Assembly: GCF_014748335.1 (NCBI RefSeq)
Contig: NZ_JAAVIY010000004.1
Location: 62,001 to 126,000 of the forward strand
Reading direction: 5' to 3'
Source of the DNA: Flavobacterium selenitireducens
GTDB taxonomy: Bacteria; Bacteroidota; Bacteroidia; Flavobacteriales; Flavobacteriaceae
DNA length: 64,000 nucleotides
The position numbers were made by a program, and so were the translations under genes. The notes under the pieces are model-generated. The model did no database searches and was not told the origin of the DNA. It saw only the letters and a list, made by a program, of their open reading frames with translations. The stretch's first letter is position 1. Each line of letters opens with the position of its first letter. Positions 34,036 through 43,630 of this stretch are shown piece after piece.

Positions 34036-34893
34036 ATGAAAGCCGCGTTAGAAAACGTACAGACGATCAAAGGAAAGGACGCGTTCGTCGCCTATGGATT
34101 CACGTTGCCATTCTTCGATTTCAAATGGCATTACCATCCGGAGTACGAATTGACGCTGATAACCGAAGGCTTCGGAAAGCGCATCATCGGCGACAGCCAC
34201 GACAATTTCGTATCGGGCGACCTGGTGCTCATCGGGCCCGAATTGCCGCATACGTGGTCGAATGAAAAGTTCGGGGCCAGAAAATCCTCGGCCGTCGTGA
34301 TCCAGTTCACGCGCGAGTTCAGCCAGCGCTTTTCGACGTTGCACGAGGGTCGGAATATCCTGGATTTACTCGAGCGATCGTCAAGGGGAAGTTTTTTTCC
34401 ACACCCGGACTCCGAACTTATTGAAAAAATCCTCGCGTTACCCGACAAAACCGGGATTTCAAAAATTACCGCCTTGTTGGAAATCCTTGAAAAATTGTGC
34501 GGGACCGAAAGTACTTCACTGTCGAAAGCCGCGTATTCCGGCAGCCGCAACCCTGAAAACGCGACGCGCATCAACAAAGTCTGCCGTTACGTTTACGAAA
34601 ATGCTGCCCAGGAAATTAGTTTGGAACAAGCGGCCGCCCTGGTGTCGCTTTCCAAAAGCGCATTCTGTAAGTTTTTCGGCAGGACGATGAATACGAATTT
34701 TTCCGATTACGTCAACGAGATCCGCATTGCCAACGCTTGCCTGTTGCTCGCCGACAGCGACAAGACCGTGCGCGAGATCGCATCGGATTCGGGTTTTGAA
34801 AGCCTTACGTATTTCAATCGCGTATTTCTCAAAAAGAAAGGCCTGACGCCCGTCAAATTTCGCGATAGCGTGGCAAAGACGCGTCCGGCTTAG
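34036..34893 (+). CDS. AraC-family transcriptional regulator
   Basis: A 285-residue regulator. The N-terminal cupin-like sensing domain (HYHPEYELTLITEGFGKRII near residue 35) is followed by two C-terminal HTH motifs, ISLEQAAALVSLSKSAFCKF and VREIASDSGFESLTYFNRVF. It is divergent from the dioxygenase-isomerase-porter-hydrolase operon and is the likely sugar-responsive activator of it. Confidence 0.92.
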   Translation: MKAALENVQTIKGKDAFVAYGFTLPFFDFKWHYHPEYELTLITEGFGKRIIGDSHDNFVSGDLVLIGPELPHTWSNEKFGARKSSAVVIQFTREFSQRFSTLHEGRNILDLLERSSRGSFFPHPDSELIEKILALPDKTGISKITALLEILEKLCGTESTSLSKAAYSGSRNPENATRINKVCRYVYENAAQEISLEQAAALVSLSKSAFCKFFGRTMNTNFSDYVNEIRIANACLLLADSDKTVREIASDSGFESLTYFNRVFLKKKGLTPVKFRDSVAKTRPA

Positions 34894-34903
34894 GCGTTTT
34901 GCC

Positions 34904-34911
34904 TATATTTG
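34904..34911 (+). promoter_or_regulatory. Predicted -7 box of the methylmalonyl-CoA mutase operon
   Basis: TATATTTG lies 18 bases before a GTG at 34929. It overlaps an otherwise open upstream extension of the reading frame, which argues for the GTG start. Confidence 0.55.
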
Positions 34912-34928
34912 CGCAAGAAGATTTTACA

Positions 34929-36305
34929 GTGAGCACAACTTCAAACCGATTATTCGAAGAGTTCGACGCCGTTTCGTCCAAGCAGTGGAAACAGCAGATA
35001 CAATACGAACTCAAAGGAGCCGATTTTAACGAAACCCTCGTTTGGGAGTCGCCCGAAGGCATAAAAGTCAAGCCGTTTTATCACGCCGATGAACACCGCG
35101 ACTTTTTTGATGCGAGCGCTTCGGAGCCGTTTTCGATCTGTCAGGAAATTTTTGTGTTCGATCTCGAAAAGTCGATCCGACGGGCAAATGATTCGCTAAA
35201 CCGCGGAGCGGAAAGCTTGCGTTTTGTGATATCCGACGAGAAAATCGATGTGGCGCAACTGATCGCGGGATTGCCATCTGAAAAGCTTACCCTTTACTTC
35301 GATTTGAGGTTTCTTTCAATCGATTTCGTAGCCAAGCTCGACAATGCGCTCGAAGGACGTAATTTTGACGTTTTCGCCAGCATCGATCCGGTCGGACACT
35401 TGGTTGCCGATGGGAATTGGTTCGGAAAAACCGATGATTACGAAACACTCAAAAAAATGTCATCCGAAGCGAAAAACGTTTCGGTATTTTCGGTCGACGC
35501 GCGGATTTACCAGAATGCCGGGGCGAACATCGTCCAGCAATTGGCATACGCACTTTTGCACGCCACCGAATATTTCAACCGGATTGCGATCGATAAGCCG
35601 ATGTTGTTGCAGGTTTCGGTCGGGCCGAATTACTTCTTCGAGATCGCGAAGTTAAGGGCTTTGCGTATTTTGTTCAGACTGGTCGCCGGCGAGTTCGGCA
35701 TCACTTCCGGCATCCATATCCTGGCGACGCCTACGAAGCGCAACAAAACGCTTTACGATTACAATGTCAACATGCTGCGCACCACTACCGAATGCATGAG
35801 CGCGATTTTGGGCGGAGCCGACTCAGTGTGCAACCTTCCTTACGACGCGTTGTACCACAAGAGCAACGAATTTGGCGAAAGGATTTCGAGAAACCAATTG
35901 CTGATCATGAAGCACGAGAGCTACCTCGATAAAGTAGCGAATGCATCAGACGGTGCCTACTATATCGAAAACCTCACGGGCCAACTCGCCCAGCAGGCGC
36001 TTGCGCTTTTCAAGGAAATTGAAGCTCAGGGCGGATTGGTTGCGAAATTAAAAGACGGTACGATCCAGCGAAAAATAAAAGAATCGGCCGAAAAGGAACA
36101 GGCATTGTTCGATTCCGGCAACGAAATCCTTATTGGAACCAACAAGCATCCGAACAAAAACGATCGTATGAGCGACGATCTCGAACTGTATCCGTTCGTC
36201 AAGCAAAAGCCGCGAAAGACTTTGTTTACGCCTTTGGTCGAAAAGCGTTTGGGCGAAAAGTTGGAGCAGCAGCGACTCGAATCCGAAAAAAATGCGAACC
36301 TATGA
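34929..36305 (+). CDS. mutA: Methylmalonyl-CoA mutase small subunit
   Basis: A 458-residue subunit starting at GTG (STTSNRLFEEFDAVSSKQW). It shares the barrel-type fold of the large subunit (YFFEIAKLRALRILF, GGADSVCNLPYDALYH, ISRNQLLIMKHESYLDKVAN) but lacks the B12-binding domain, as expected for the non-catalytic chain. The dimer interconverts methylmalonyl-CoA and succinyl-CoA in propionate metabolism. The stop overlaps the next gene by four bases. Confidence 0.92.
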   Translation: MSTTSNRLFEEFDAVSSKQWKQQIQYELKGADFNETLVWESPEGIKVKPFYHADEHRDFFDASASEPFSICQEIFVFDLEKSIRRANDSLNRGAESLRFVISDEKIDVAQLIAGLPSEKLTLYFDLRFLSIDFVAKLDNALEGRNFDVFASIDPVGHLVADGNWFGKTDDYETLKKMSSEAKNVSVFSVDARIYQNAGANIVQQLAYALLHATEYFNRIAIDKPMLLQVSVGPNYFFEIAKLRALRILFRLVAGEFGITSGIHILATPTKRNKTLYDYNVNMLRTTTECMSAILGGADSVCNLPYDALYHKSNEFGERISRNQLLIMKHESYLDKVANASDGAYYIENLTGQLAQQALALFKEIEAQGGLVAKLKDGTIQRKIKESAEKEQALFDSGNEILIGTNKHPNKNDRMSDDLELYPFVKQKPRKTLFTPLVEKRLGEKLEQQRLESEKNANL

Positions 36306-36778
36306 AATCGATTTTCGCCCTTGCGTGCGTGATGTTTGCTGCCATCGGGATGAGCGGTCAGGTTACCGACAGATTTCCGGATGACAACACGCCAAAACCG
36401 TATCAGAAAACCGAAAAGGAAGCCGATGACGTCATTTATTCTCATGTTGGAATAGACAAATTGCCCGAATTTCCAGGCGGGATACGATCGTTTTACAAAT
36501 TCGTCGACCTGAAATTCCGCAAACCATCGGCAGATTTTAAAGAAAGGATCGTCGTAAGCATGGTCGTGGAAAAGGACGGCAGCCTCAGCAATCTCAAAGT
36601 GATAGGGAAAATGCCGCCGGAGCTGTCAAATGAGATGATCCGCACGTTGAAAATGTCGCCGAATTGGGTTCCGGCACAGCAAAATGGCAAAGTGGTGCGC
36701 TGCGCCTATACGTTCCCAATAGTATTTCCACTTGAACTTTCCGATAGAAACGCGACGTCAATCCCAGATAAAAACTAA
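36302..36778 (+). CDS. Secreted TonB C-terminal-domain protein
   Basis: A 158-residue protein: signal peptide (about 1-20), short charged spacer, then a TonB_C-type domain starting near [19 protein letters not shown], with [18 protein letters not shown]. There is no transmembrane segment or Pro-rich linker, so it cannot be a classical energy transducer. It is translationally coupled with mutA (4-base overlap) and ends one base before the mutB ATG. A role with cytoplasmic mutase is hard to see; it may simply share the operon. Confidence 0.85.
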   Translation: MKSIFALACVMFAAIGMSGQVTDRFPDDNTPKPYQKTEKEADDVIYSHVGIDKLPEFPGGIRSFYKFVDLKFRKPSADFKERIVVSMVVEKDGSLSNLKVIGKMPPELSNEMIRTLKMSPNWVPAQQNGKVVRCAYTFPIVFPLELSDRNATSIPDKN

Positions 36779-36779
36779 C

Positions 36780-38912
36780 ATGAAGAGAAAAGACCTGCAA
36801 CAGCTCTCGCTTCAGTCCAAGGCAAAGGAAACAAATGACCGGCAATCCAAATCAGACCAATTCCTCACAGCCGAAGGAATTTTAGTAAAGTCGCATTACA
36901 CGACCTCGGATGTCGAAAATCTCGAACACCTCGATTTCGCCGCCGGTTTCGCACCGAACCTGCGCGGGCCGTACGCGACGATGTACGTTCGCCGTCCTTG
37001 GACGATACGGCAATACGCCGGGTTTTCGACTGCCGAAGAAAGCAATGCATTTTACAGACGGAATCTCGCAGCCGGACAAAAAGGGCTTTCGGTCGCATTT
37101 GACCTGGCGACGCACCGCGGTTATGATTCGGATCACGAGCGTGTCGTTGGAGACGTTGGAAAAGCGGGCGTAGCGATCGATTCCGTAGAAGACATGAAAG
37201 TGTTGTTCGACCAGATTCCGTTGGACGAAATGTCCGTATCGATGACGATGAACGGGGCGGTTTTGCCCATTATGGCGTTTTACATCGTGGCGGCCGAAGA
37301 ACAGGGTGTAAAACCCGAATTGCTTTCGGGAACCATCCAGAACGACATCCTCAAGGAGTTCATGGTGCGCAACACCTATATTTATCCGCCGGCTCCATCG
37401 ATGAAGATCATTGCCGATATTTTTGCGTTCACGAGCGAGAAGATGCCCAAGTTCAATTCGATCTCGATTTCGGGCTATCACATGCAGGAAGCGGGCGCTA
37501 CCGCGAATATCGAACTGGCCTACACTTTGGCGGACGGTCTCGAATATATCCGGACCGGATTGGCCGCCGGAATGAAAATAGACGATTTTGCGCCGAGGCT
37601 ATCGTTCTTTTGGGCAATCGGCATGAACCATTTTATGGAAATCGCCAAGATGCGCGCAGGACGGATGTTGTGGGCAAAATTATTGAAACAGTTCGATCCT
37701 AAGGACGAGAAATCGCTGGCGTTGCGAACCCATTGCCAAACTTCGGGTTGGAGCCTCACGGAGCAAGATCCGTTCAACAACGTGGCCCGGACGTGTATTG
37801 AAGCCGCCGCCGCTGCCTTTGGCGGAACCCAGTCGCTTCACACGAACGCGCTCGACGAGGCTATCGCGCTTCCGACGGATTTTTCCGCAAGGATTGCAAG
37901 AAATACCCAGCTTTTTCTTCAGGAAGAGACCAAAATCACAAAAACCGTCGATCCGTGGGCCGGCAGTTTTTACGTGGAAAAATTGACTTCCGAAATCGCC
38001 GGGAAAGCGTGGGCCCTCATCGAAGAAGTCGAGGAACTCGGCGGCATGACCAAAGCGATAGAAGCCGGAATCCCGAAATTGCGCATAGAGGAAGCCGCCG
38101 CGAGAAAACAGGCGCGCATCGACAGCGGACAGGACGTTATCGTCGGTGTGAACCAATACAGGCTCGCCAAGGAAGATCCGCTTCATATTTTGGATGTTGA
38201 CAACCAACTCGTTCGCAGCCGACAGATCGAGCAGCTTGACAGGATAAAATCCGAACGCAATTCCGATAACGTAAGACAATGCCTCGAGAATCTGACCGAG
38301 AGCGCAAGATCCGGAAACGGAAACCTGCTCGAATTAGCCATTGCAGCGGCGAGGAACCGCGCTACGCTCGGCGAGATCAGCGATGCGCTCGAATCTGTTT
38401 TCGGCCGATATAAAGCACAAATAAAATCCTTCAGCGGCGTGTACAGCAAAGAAATCAAGAATGACGAAAGTTTTGAAAAGGCGCGCCAACTCGCCGACGA
38501 ATTTGCGAAATCGGAAGGTCGCCGACCTCGCATCATGATCGCCAAAATGGGTCAGGATGGGCATGATCGGGGCGCCAAAGTAGTGGCCACAGGTTATGCC
38601 GACGTCGGCTTTGATGTCGATATCGGCCCGCTTTTCCAAACGCCTGCCGAAGCGGCCAGGCAAGCGGTCGAAAACGACGTGCATATTTTGGGAGTTTCAT
38701 CGCTTGCCGCGGGCCACAAAACACTTGTTCCCCAAGTAATCGCTGAGTTGAGCGCTTACGGGCGCGATGACATCATGGTAATCGTCGGAGGCGTGATTCC
38801 GGCCCAGGATTACCAATTTTTGTTCGATTCGGGCGCGACGGCCGTGTTTGGGCCCGGCACGAAAATCAGCGAGGCGGCCATAAAAATATTGGAGATCTTG
38901 CTTGAGAAATAA
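36780..38912 (+). CDS. mutB: Methylmalonyl-CoA mutase large (catalytic) subunit
   Basis: A 710-residue subunit with the N-terminal substrate barrel ([54 protein letters not shown]) and a C-terminal cobalamin domain with the base-off His in [13 protein letters not shown], then [12 protein letters not shown] and [11 protein letters not shown]. It carries adenosylcobalamin and the radical chemistry. The start is ATG 36780, one base after the previous stop. Also named scpA in some genomes. A strong terminator follows. Confidence 0.97.
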   Translation: MKRKDLQQLSLQSKAKETNDRQSKSDQFLTAEGILVKSHYTTSDVENLEHLDFAAGFAPNLRGPYATMYVRRPWTIRQYAGFSTAEESNAFYRRNLAAGQKGLSVAFDLATHRGYDSDHERVVGDVGKAGVAIDSVEDMKVLFDQIPLDEMSVSMTMNGAVLPIMAFYIVAAEEQGVKPELLSGTIQNDILKEFMVRNTYIYPPAPSMKIIADIFAFTSEKMPKFNSISISGYHMQEAGATANIELAYTLADGLEYIRTGLAAGMKIDDFAPRLSFFWAIGMNHFMEIAKMRAGRMLWAKLLKQFDPKDEKSLALRTHCQTSGWSLTEQDPFNNVARTCIEAAAAAFGGTQSLHTNALDEAIALPTDFSARIARNTQLFLQEETKITKTVDPWAGSFYVEKLTSEIAGKAWALIEEVEELGGMTKAIEAGIPKLRIEEAAARKQARIDSGQDVIVGVNQYRLAKEDPLHILDVDNQLVRSRQIEQLDRIKSERNSDNVRQCLENLTESARSGNGNLLELAIAAARNRATLGEISDALESVFGRYKAQIKSFSGVYSKEIKNDESFEKARQLADEFAKSEGRRPRIMIAKMGQDGHDRGAKVVATGYADVGFDVDIGPLFQTPAEAARQAVENDVHILGVSSLAAGHKTLVPQVIAELSAYGRDDIMVIVGGVIPAQDYQFLFDSGATAVFGPGTKISEAAIKILEILLEK

Positions 38913-38930
38913 AATTTGCACCAATTATAA

Positions 38931-38956
38931 AGCGCCAGTCGAGGCGCTTTTTTTTT
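38931..38956 (+). terminator. Terminator of the mutA-mutB operon
   Basis: Stem AGCGCC (38931-38936) / GGCGCT (38943-38948) with a 6-base loop and a run of nine T residues. Confidence 0.85.
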
Positions 38957-39089
38957 GACGCCCGCCCGCTGACGGCTCGCTTGATATGTCGTGGAAAAAC
39001 AGGCCTGGCCGGCGTTTCGCACCGAGGTAAAAGCGGTTGACGTTGATAAATTATTCCCCGTCATGTGATTGGAATTGAATCACTATTGA

Positions 39090-39097
39090 TATATTTG
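39090..39097 (+). promoter_or_regulatory. Predicted -7 box of the T9SS peptidase gene
   Basis: TATATTTG with ATTG-type -33 candidates near 39070-39077. The predicted transcript has a leader of about 75 bases that contains a terminator-like hairpin. Confidence 0.5.
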
Positions 39098-39134
39098 GCT
39101 AATTCCACAAACAAACCACCACTACGTCGTTCTG

Positions 39135-39154
39135 CCTGCTTTTGCAGGTTTTTT
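39135..39154 (+). terminator. Terminator-like hairpin in the leader of the T9SS peptidase gene
   Basis: CCTGC / GCAGG around a TTTT loop and six T residues, located between the predicted promoter and the ATG at 39180. It may attenuate expression. Confidence 0.6.
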
Positions 39155-39179
39155 GTGTTTGTAACCAACTAGATTCACC

Positions 39180-40541
39180 ATGATAAAAATCTACACGATT
39201 GCAGTGCTTTGTTTAAGCGCCGTTTCTTTTGCGCAAGAAGGGCCGTTCTCGGCCGAATACCGCTTTAATCCGGACAATGTCGATTGTCTGCCTGAACAAT
39301 CGCGTTCGGCGATCAAACAGCGTCTGGCCGGAACAGTCGCCGAGTTGAAAAGCCAGGGCAGGTTATCGTCCCAAATGCCTCAGGGCGCTCACATACTATT
39401 TGACTGGCCCGTAGTGAAAAATCCCGGGACGACGTACAACAATGTCTGGAGCATCAGCAACCACGTCGATCACAACGCAGCGTTCCCGAACGCACTCAGC
39501 GATTACATGTGCGGTACACGCACCTATGACACCGGAGCGGGTTACAACCACAAAGGCGTCGATATTTTTACCTGGCCGTTTACCTGGTACCAAATGCAGA
39601 ACAATCAATCGTGGGCCGTGGCTGCCGCCGATGGCGTAATCATCGGGAAAGACAATGGCAACGCCGATCAAAGTTGCACCTTCAACAGCAATCAATGGAA
39701 CGCGGTTTACGTGTTGCACGAGGACGGAAGCGTGTCGTGGTACGGCCATCTCAAGAACAATTCGCTTACGCCGAAAGTGGTAGGCGATGCGGTGTCGAGC
39801 GGCGAATATCTTGGCGTGATAGGAAGTTCAGGGAATTCTACCGGGCCTCATCTCCACTTCGAAGTTTACGACGCCCAGGACAATTTGGTAGATCCATACG
39901 CCGGATCATGCAATACGTGGAACGACTCGTGGTGGGAAACGCAAAAACCATATCTAGACCCTAAGATAAACGCGGTGTACACACATAGCGCCCTGCCGAT
40001 ATTTCCGAATTGTCCTCAGGTAGAGACGCCTTTTTTCAAAGACGAGTTCAACGTTGGCGAGGCCGTATACGCTATGGGCTATTTCTCCGACCAGGCTGTC
40101 GGAGCTAGCGTGACCATCAATCTTTACAGGCCCGATAGCACTCTTGCGTATACTTCGTCCGCAGTGTCGAACAATTTGTGGTATTCCTCATATTGGTATT
40201 GGATTTTCGGTACGACCCAATTGAATCAGACAGGGATTTGGACGCTGTCCTTCACGTTCGCAGGCCAGACGGTTTCGCATCAATTCGCTTACGGAACATC
40301 GCTTGGTGCAGAAGCGTTCGAAGCGGATCGCCAATTGGCTTTTTATCCGAATCCGGCCAACGACAGGATTACATTCAACCGCGCAATCTCAAACGTACAA
40401 GCGATTACGGCCGACGGGAAGCGCGTCGAATTGTCCGTCAGTGGCGAAACTGCCGATATTTCTGGCCTTCCGACGGGGCTTTACATGCTCAGGGCGACAT
40501 CGGAAGAAAAGCAAACCATACTGAAACTCGTCAAACACTAA
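39180..40541 (+). CDS. M23-family metallopeptidase with a T9SS sorting domain
   Basis: A 453-residue secreted protein. The signal peptide ends near SFAQ. The peptidase domain carries the LytM/M23 ligands HKGVD and HLHFEVYD with a YGHLK strand. A middle beta domain follows (about 280-380), and the C-terminus (about 385-453) begins LAFYPNPANDRI and ends MLRATSEEKQTILKLVKH, a type A T9SS sorting signal. It is probably a surface or secreted endopeptidase, on peptidoglycan or elastin-like substrates. Confidence 0.92.
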   Translation: MIKIYTIAVLCLSAVSFAQEGPFSAEYRFNPDNVDCLPEQSRSAIKQRLAGTVAELKSQGRLSSQMPQGAHILFDWPVVKNPGTTYNNVWSISNHVDHNAAFPNALSDYMCGTRTYDTGAGYNHKGVDIFTWPFTWYQMQNNQSWAVAAADGVIIGKDNGNADQSCTFNSNQWNAVYVLHEDGSVSWYGHLKNNSLTPKVVGDAVSSGEYLGVIGSSGNSTGPHLHFEVYDAQDNLVDPYAGSCNTWNDSWWETQKPYLDPKINAVYTHSALPIFPNCPQVETPFFKDEFNVGEAVYAMGYFSDQAVGASVTINLYRPDSTLAYTSSAVSNNLWYSSYWYWIFGTTQLNQTGIWTLSFTFAGQTVSHQFAYGTSLGAEAFEADRQLAFYPNPANDRITFNRAISNVQAITADGKRVELSVSGETADISGLPTGLYMLRATSEEKQTILKLVKH

Positions 40542-40544
40542 TAA

Positions 40545-40569
40545 AAAAGCGCCCGTAAAGAGCGCTTTT
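40545..40569. terminator. Bidirectional terminator between convergent T9SS cargo genes
   Basis: AAAAGCGC (40545-40552) / GCGCTTTT (40562-40569) with a 9-base loop. Confidence 0.8.
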
Positions 40570-40586
40570 CGATAAGTTTGCGTGTG

Positions 40587-42068
40587 TTATTGCTTCATGA
40601 TTTTAAGTCGTCTGCTGCCTTCACCAAACTCAACATCGACAAAATAAAGGCCATTTGAAAGATCGGACATATCGATTTGGGTTAGCCCGGATTCCGCATC
40701 ACGCCGGATCACCGTTTGGCCGAGCTCATTGTAGACGCGAACCGATCTGATAATCGTTTGGTCGTGGGTCAAATTCAAAGTCGAGGTGACCGGGTTCGGA
40801 TAGAAGCGCAAGCCGTCGCGCTCGAAGCCAGAGTTCGCCAACGATTCGCTGAACGCCGAAACGAGGAACGAGCCATCGATCACGCCAAGCAATCCGTTCT
40901 GATAAACGGCGATGTAAACCGTGCTCCCGGGATCAAGGCCGTCGACGGTCACGCTCGAGAAAAGATTGAGCAGTCCGGTGTTGTCGTTGCAAGCTACCTG
41001 GGTCAGATCGCCGCAAGTCCCGGTGTAGACGGCGACCACTGTGTCGAGATTCAGCGAGCCCAATGCAAGCGCGGTTTGGACCGTGAGGCTGCCATTGGTG
41101 GGAACGACGGCCGTAAACCAAACGTCGCCGCTGACTCCGATGCCGCAGCTAGGCGTATCTTCGTTACTCATGGTGGCGCCGATGCTTGTCGATAAAACCG
41201 CACCGCTCGCAAAATCGGTTCCTACTGCCAGGTTGATCGCCCCGGCACAATCATCATTATCGGTATCGGCGGTGAGACTGAGATCGAGTTGTATCCAATC
41301 GCTGAAGTTGCCATCGCCGCAATCGGTACGGATATAGACGTCAAGGTCGCCGTTGAGCGTGAGATTGGTAAGTGGGAGCAATAGCGTGTTGCTTAGGTTG
41401 ACTACGGTACCTGTTCCCAGCGCAAAACCGGATGGCCCGTACTCAATCTGCACATTGTTGCCAAGGCCTGCGCTAAGCCAACTCAGGATGGCCGAATCGG
41501 CCGTGATGTCCGTTGCTATAAATCCGCTTGGCGCTTCGCAATCCGGCAATGCCGTGTTTACGATATCGTCGAGGTCGACCGCTACCGAAGCATCCGCGGA
41601 AGCGTGAAAAGCGAGGTGGATCGTCTGTCCGACATAAGCGCTGAGATCGATGCCGTAACGGAAAAAGTCAAGCCCGATCGGCGGATTTACCTCGGCTTCG
41701 AGCGTCGTATCGAAATCAACGAGGTCGGTTCCTGTTGTAGAAACCAATACGTCGATGTCTGCGGTAAGATCCAGACCGCGATTGCGCGCCCAAAAGCTTA
41801 TGTAGTCGTTGACGCCCGCTGTAACGGTGATGGCAGGTGAAATCAGGTAATCGTCCTGGGCACTGACAGTGGCATCCAACGTAACCACATTGCTGCCGGA
41901 AACCGCCAGGAAGCCCGTGGCGGAGAGATCGAGAATCGTCCAGGTACTTTCGTCACCTGAATTTAACGTGAGCCAACCGGACATACCGGCCTCAAAGTCT
42001 TGTGTAAATTGCGCGCGGCCGACTAACCCGCAGCAAAAAGCCAATAGCGCAAGGGTAAATTTCTTCAT
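40587..42068 (-). CDS. T9SS cargo protein with a choice-of-anchor-like and FnIII-like domain
   Basis: A 493-residue secreted protein. The signal peptide ends GRAQ. A jelly-roll-like domain follows (FTQDFEAGMSGWLTLNSGD, YISFWARN, typical of choice-of-anchor J), then a fibronectin III-like stretch (CEAPSGFIATDITADSAILS), a domain with NDDCAGAINLAVG and DVWFTAVVPTNGS, and a C-terminal type A sorting signal starting LRFYPNPVTSTLNL. No catalytic motif is seen; it is likely an adhesin or binding protein. Confidence 0.88.
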   Translation of the reverse strand: MKKFTLALLAFCCGLVGRAQFTQDFEAGMSGWLTLNSGDESTWTILDLSATGFLAVSGSNVVTLDATVSAQDDYLISPAITVTAGVNDYISFWARNRGLDLTADIDVLVSTTGTDLVDFDTTLEAEVNPPIGLDFFRYGIDLSAYVGQTIHLAFHASADASVAVDLDDIVNTALPDCEAPSGFIATDITADSAILSWLSAGLGNNVQIEYGPSGFALGTGTVVNLSNTLLLPLTNLTLNGDLDVYIRTDCGDGNFSDWIQLDLSLTADTDNDDCAGAINLAVGTDFASGAVLSTSIGATMSNEDTPSCGIGVSGDVWFTAVVPTNGSLTVQTALALGSLNLDTVVAVYTGTCGDLTQVACNDNTGLLNLFSSVTVDGLDPGSTVYIAVYQNGLLGVIDGSFLVSAFSESLANSGFERDGLRFYPNPVTSTLNLTHDQTIIRSVRVYNELGQTVIRRDAESGLTQIDMSDLSNGLYFVDVEFGEGSRRLKIMKQ

Positions 42069-42229
42069 GATAATGGGGATTTAAGTTACTTGAAGTTAGT
42101 TCGATATTCGCAAAATGTCAATTAAAGCTATAATTTTTAGGAAAAAATTAGTCAAAAAGCGAATATCGTTAAAGTCTAGGAATGAAATGCTCGACATTTC
42201 TTAACGATTTTGGCAACGCCCCATACTTT

Positions 42230-42257
42230 TTTGTTCGGTTCGGAATCGTTACATTTA
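42230..42257 (+). promoter_or_regulatory. Predicted promoter of the SDR gene
   Basis: TTTG (42230-42233), 16-base spacer, then TACATTTA (42250-42257), one mismatch to TAnnTTTG, 14 bases before the ATG. Confidence 0.5.
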
Positions 42258-42271
42258 GAAAAAACAAACAA

Positions 42272-43150
42272 ATGGACTTTTCAGCCAAAATGCTCAGGGA
42301 TGACGCCCTTGAAGGAAAAACGATTGTGGTTACCGGCGGTGGGAGCGGCCTCGGAAAATCAATGACGAAATATTTTCTCGAACTGGGAGCCAATGTCGCC
42401 ATTACTTCGCGTGACATCGATAAGCTCAAGGCGACGGCGTCCGAACTCCAGTCCGAAACAGGCGGCAACTGCCTGGCCGTGGCCTGCGACGTACGCCATT
42501 ACGAACAGGTTGAGGTCATGCTCAAGACAGTGCTTGACAGTTTCGGACGAGTCGACGTCCTGCTCAACAACGCCGCCGGCAATTTTATTTCCCCGACCGA
42601 AAGGCTGTCGGCAAACGCATTCGACACCATCATCGACATCGTGCTCAAAGGTTCCAAAAACTGCACGTTGGCCTTCGGGAAACACTGGATTGACGCCAAG
42701 CAGCAAAGTGCTGTCGTCCTCAATATCGTGACAACTTACGCCTGGACAGGATCGGCTTACGTCGTGCCCAGCGCTACGGCAAAAGCCGGCGTTTTGGCCA
42801 TGACGCGCAGCCTGGCCGTGGAATGGGCCAAATACGGGATTCGTACCAACGCGATCGCGCCCGGGCCGTTTCCTACAAAAGGAGCTTGGGACAGATTGCT
42901 TCCCGGAGATTTGAAAGACAAGTTCGATCTCGCCAAAAAAGTGCCGCTAAAGCGTGTTGGCGACCATCAGGAGTTAGCCAACCTTGCGGCTTATCTCGTT
43001 TCGGATTTCTCCGGATATGTGAACGGGGAAGTTATTACGCTTGACGGAGGCGAGTGGCTCAAGGGAGCGGGGCAATTCAATCTGCTCGAGGCGATTCCGG
43101 AAGAAATGTGGGACATGCTGGAAGCGATGATAAAGGCGAAAAAGGCATGA
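42272..43150 (+). CDS. SDR oxidoreductase, 2,4-dienoyl-CoA reductase-like
   Basis: A 292-residue short-chain dehydrogenase starting MDFSAKMLRDDALEGKTIVV. The NADPH site is TGGGSGLGKSM and NNAAGNF follows. Instead of the classical YxxxK it has TYAWTGSAYVVPSATAKAG, with Tyr and Lys 15 residues apart, as I recall for mitochondrial DECR1 (Tyr199 and Lys214). The tail, from RLLPG through LDGGEWLKGAGQFN to EEMWDMLEAMI, also follows DECR1. It probably reduces 2,4-dienoyl-CoA in unsaturated fatty-acid beta-oxidation. Monocistronic. Confidence 0.9.
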   Translation: MDFSAKMLRDDALEGKTIVVTGGGSGLGKSMTKYFLELGANVAITSRDIDKLKATASELQSETGGNCLAVACDVRHYEQVEVMLKTVLDSFGRVDVLLNNAAGNFISPTERLSANAFDTIIDIVLKGSKNCTLAFGKHWIDAKQQSAVVLNIVTTYAWTGSAYVVPSATAKAGVLAMTRSLAVEWAKYGIRTNAIAPGPFPTKGAWDRLLPGDLKDKFDLAKKVPLKRVGDHQELANLAAYLVSDFSGYVNGEVITLDGGEWLKGAGQFNLLEAIPEEMWDMLEAMIKAKKA

Positions 43151-43199
43151 TTCAGGCCGCGACCCGGAACGAATAAAGGCTCCGATTGCAAATACAGGC

Positions 43200-43292
43200 C
43201 GGGTCGGGCTGTCCGCTGTATCTTTTACAACCTCAAAGGTTTTCAGGACTTTGAGGTTTGTAAAAGGATGCCGCTTCCATCCCTCGCGCAAA
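43200..43292 (+). repeat. Short hairpin repeat, copy S3
   Basis: Left end TCGGGCTGTCCGCT, hairpin 43219-43269 pairing TATCTTTTAC and AACCTCAAAG with CTTTGAGGTT and GTAAAAGGATG, right end GCCGCTTCCATCCCTCGCGC. The stem carries an AACCTCAAAG arm absent from S1 and S2, yet pairing is conserved. Confidence 0.7.
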
Positions 43293-43587
43293 GCCGCCGA
43301 AACGCAAACACATTTTCCGGAACACGCTCCCGGCCGCTCCCGCAAAAAACTTATCCAGCGATGAACCAATACACCTGATTACTGAAATGTGGCCAAAAAA
43401 ATTACACCTAAGCGAAAACCTTTGCTTCGAAGAAAAAAGTCAATTTCGCGAGTGCATGGATTGCATTTTTTCAGGGGAAAATCGCGATGGCGCACGACGT
43501 AATGTGGAGCTTCGGGTGGGAGTAAAGCTTGTTTCGGTGCGGTAAAACTGCGGACTACTTAATAAGTATAGGGATTTTTCAAGAGGC

Positions 43588-43611
43588 AGGATTACGCGGT
43601 TGCGTGATCCT
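43588..43611. repeat. Orphan 10-bp hairpin
   Basis: AGGATTACGC / GCGTGATCCT with loop GGTT and a single G-T pair. No T run follows. The rest of 43293-43630 holds no recognisable gene. Confidence 0.5.
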
Positions 43612-43630
43612 GAGTGGTGGGTCGATTCAA

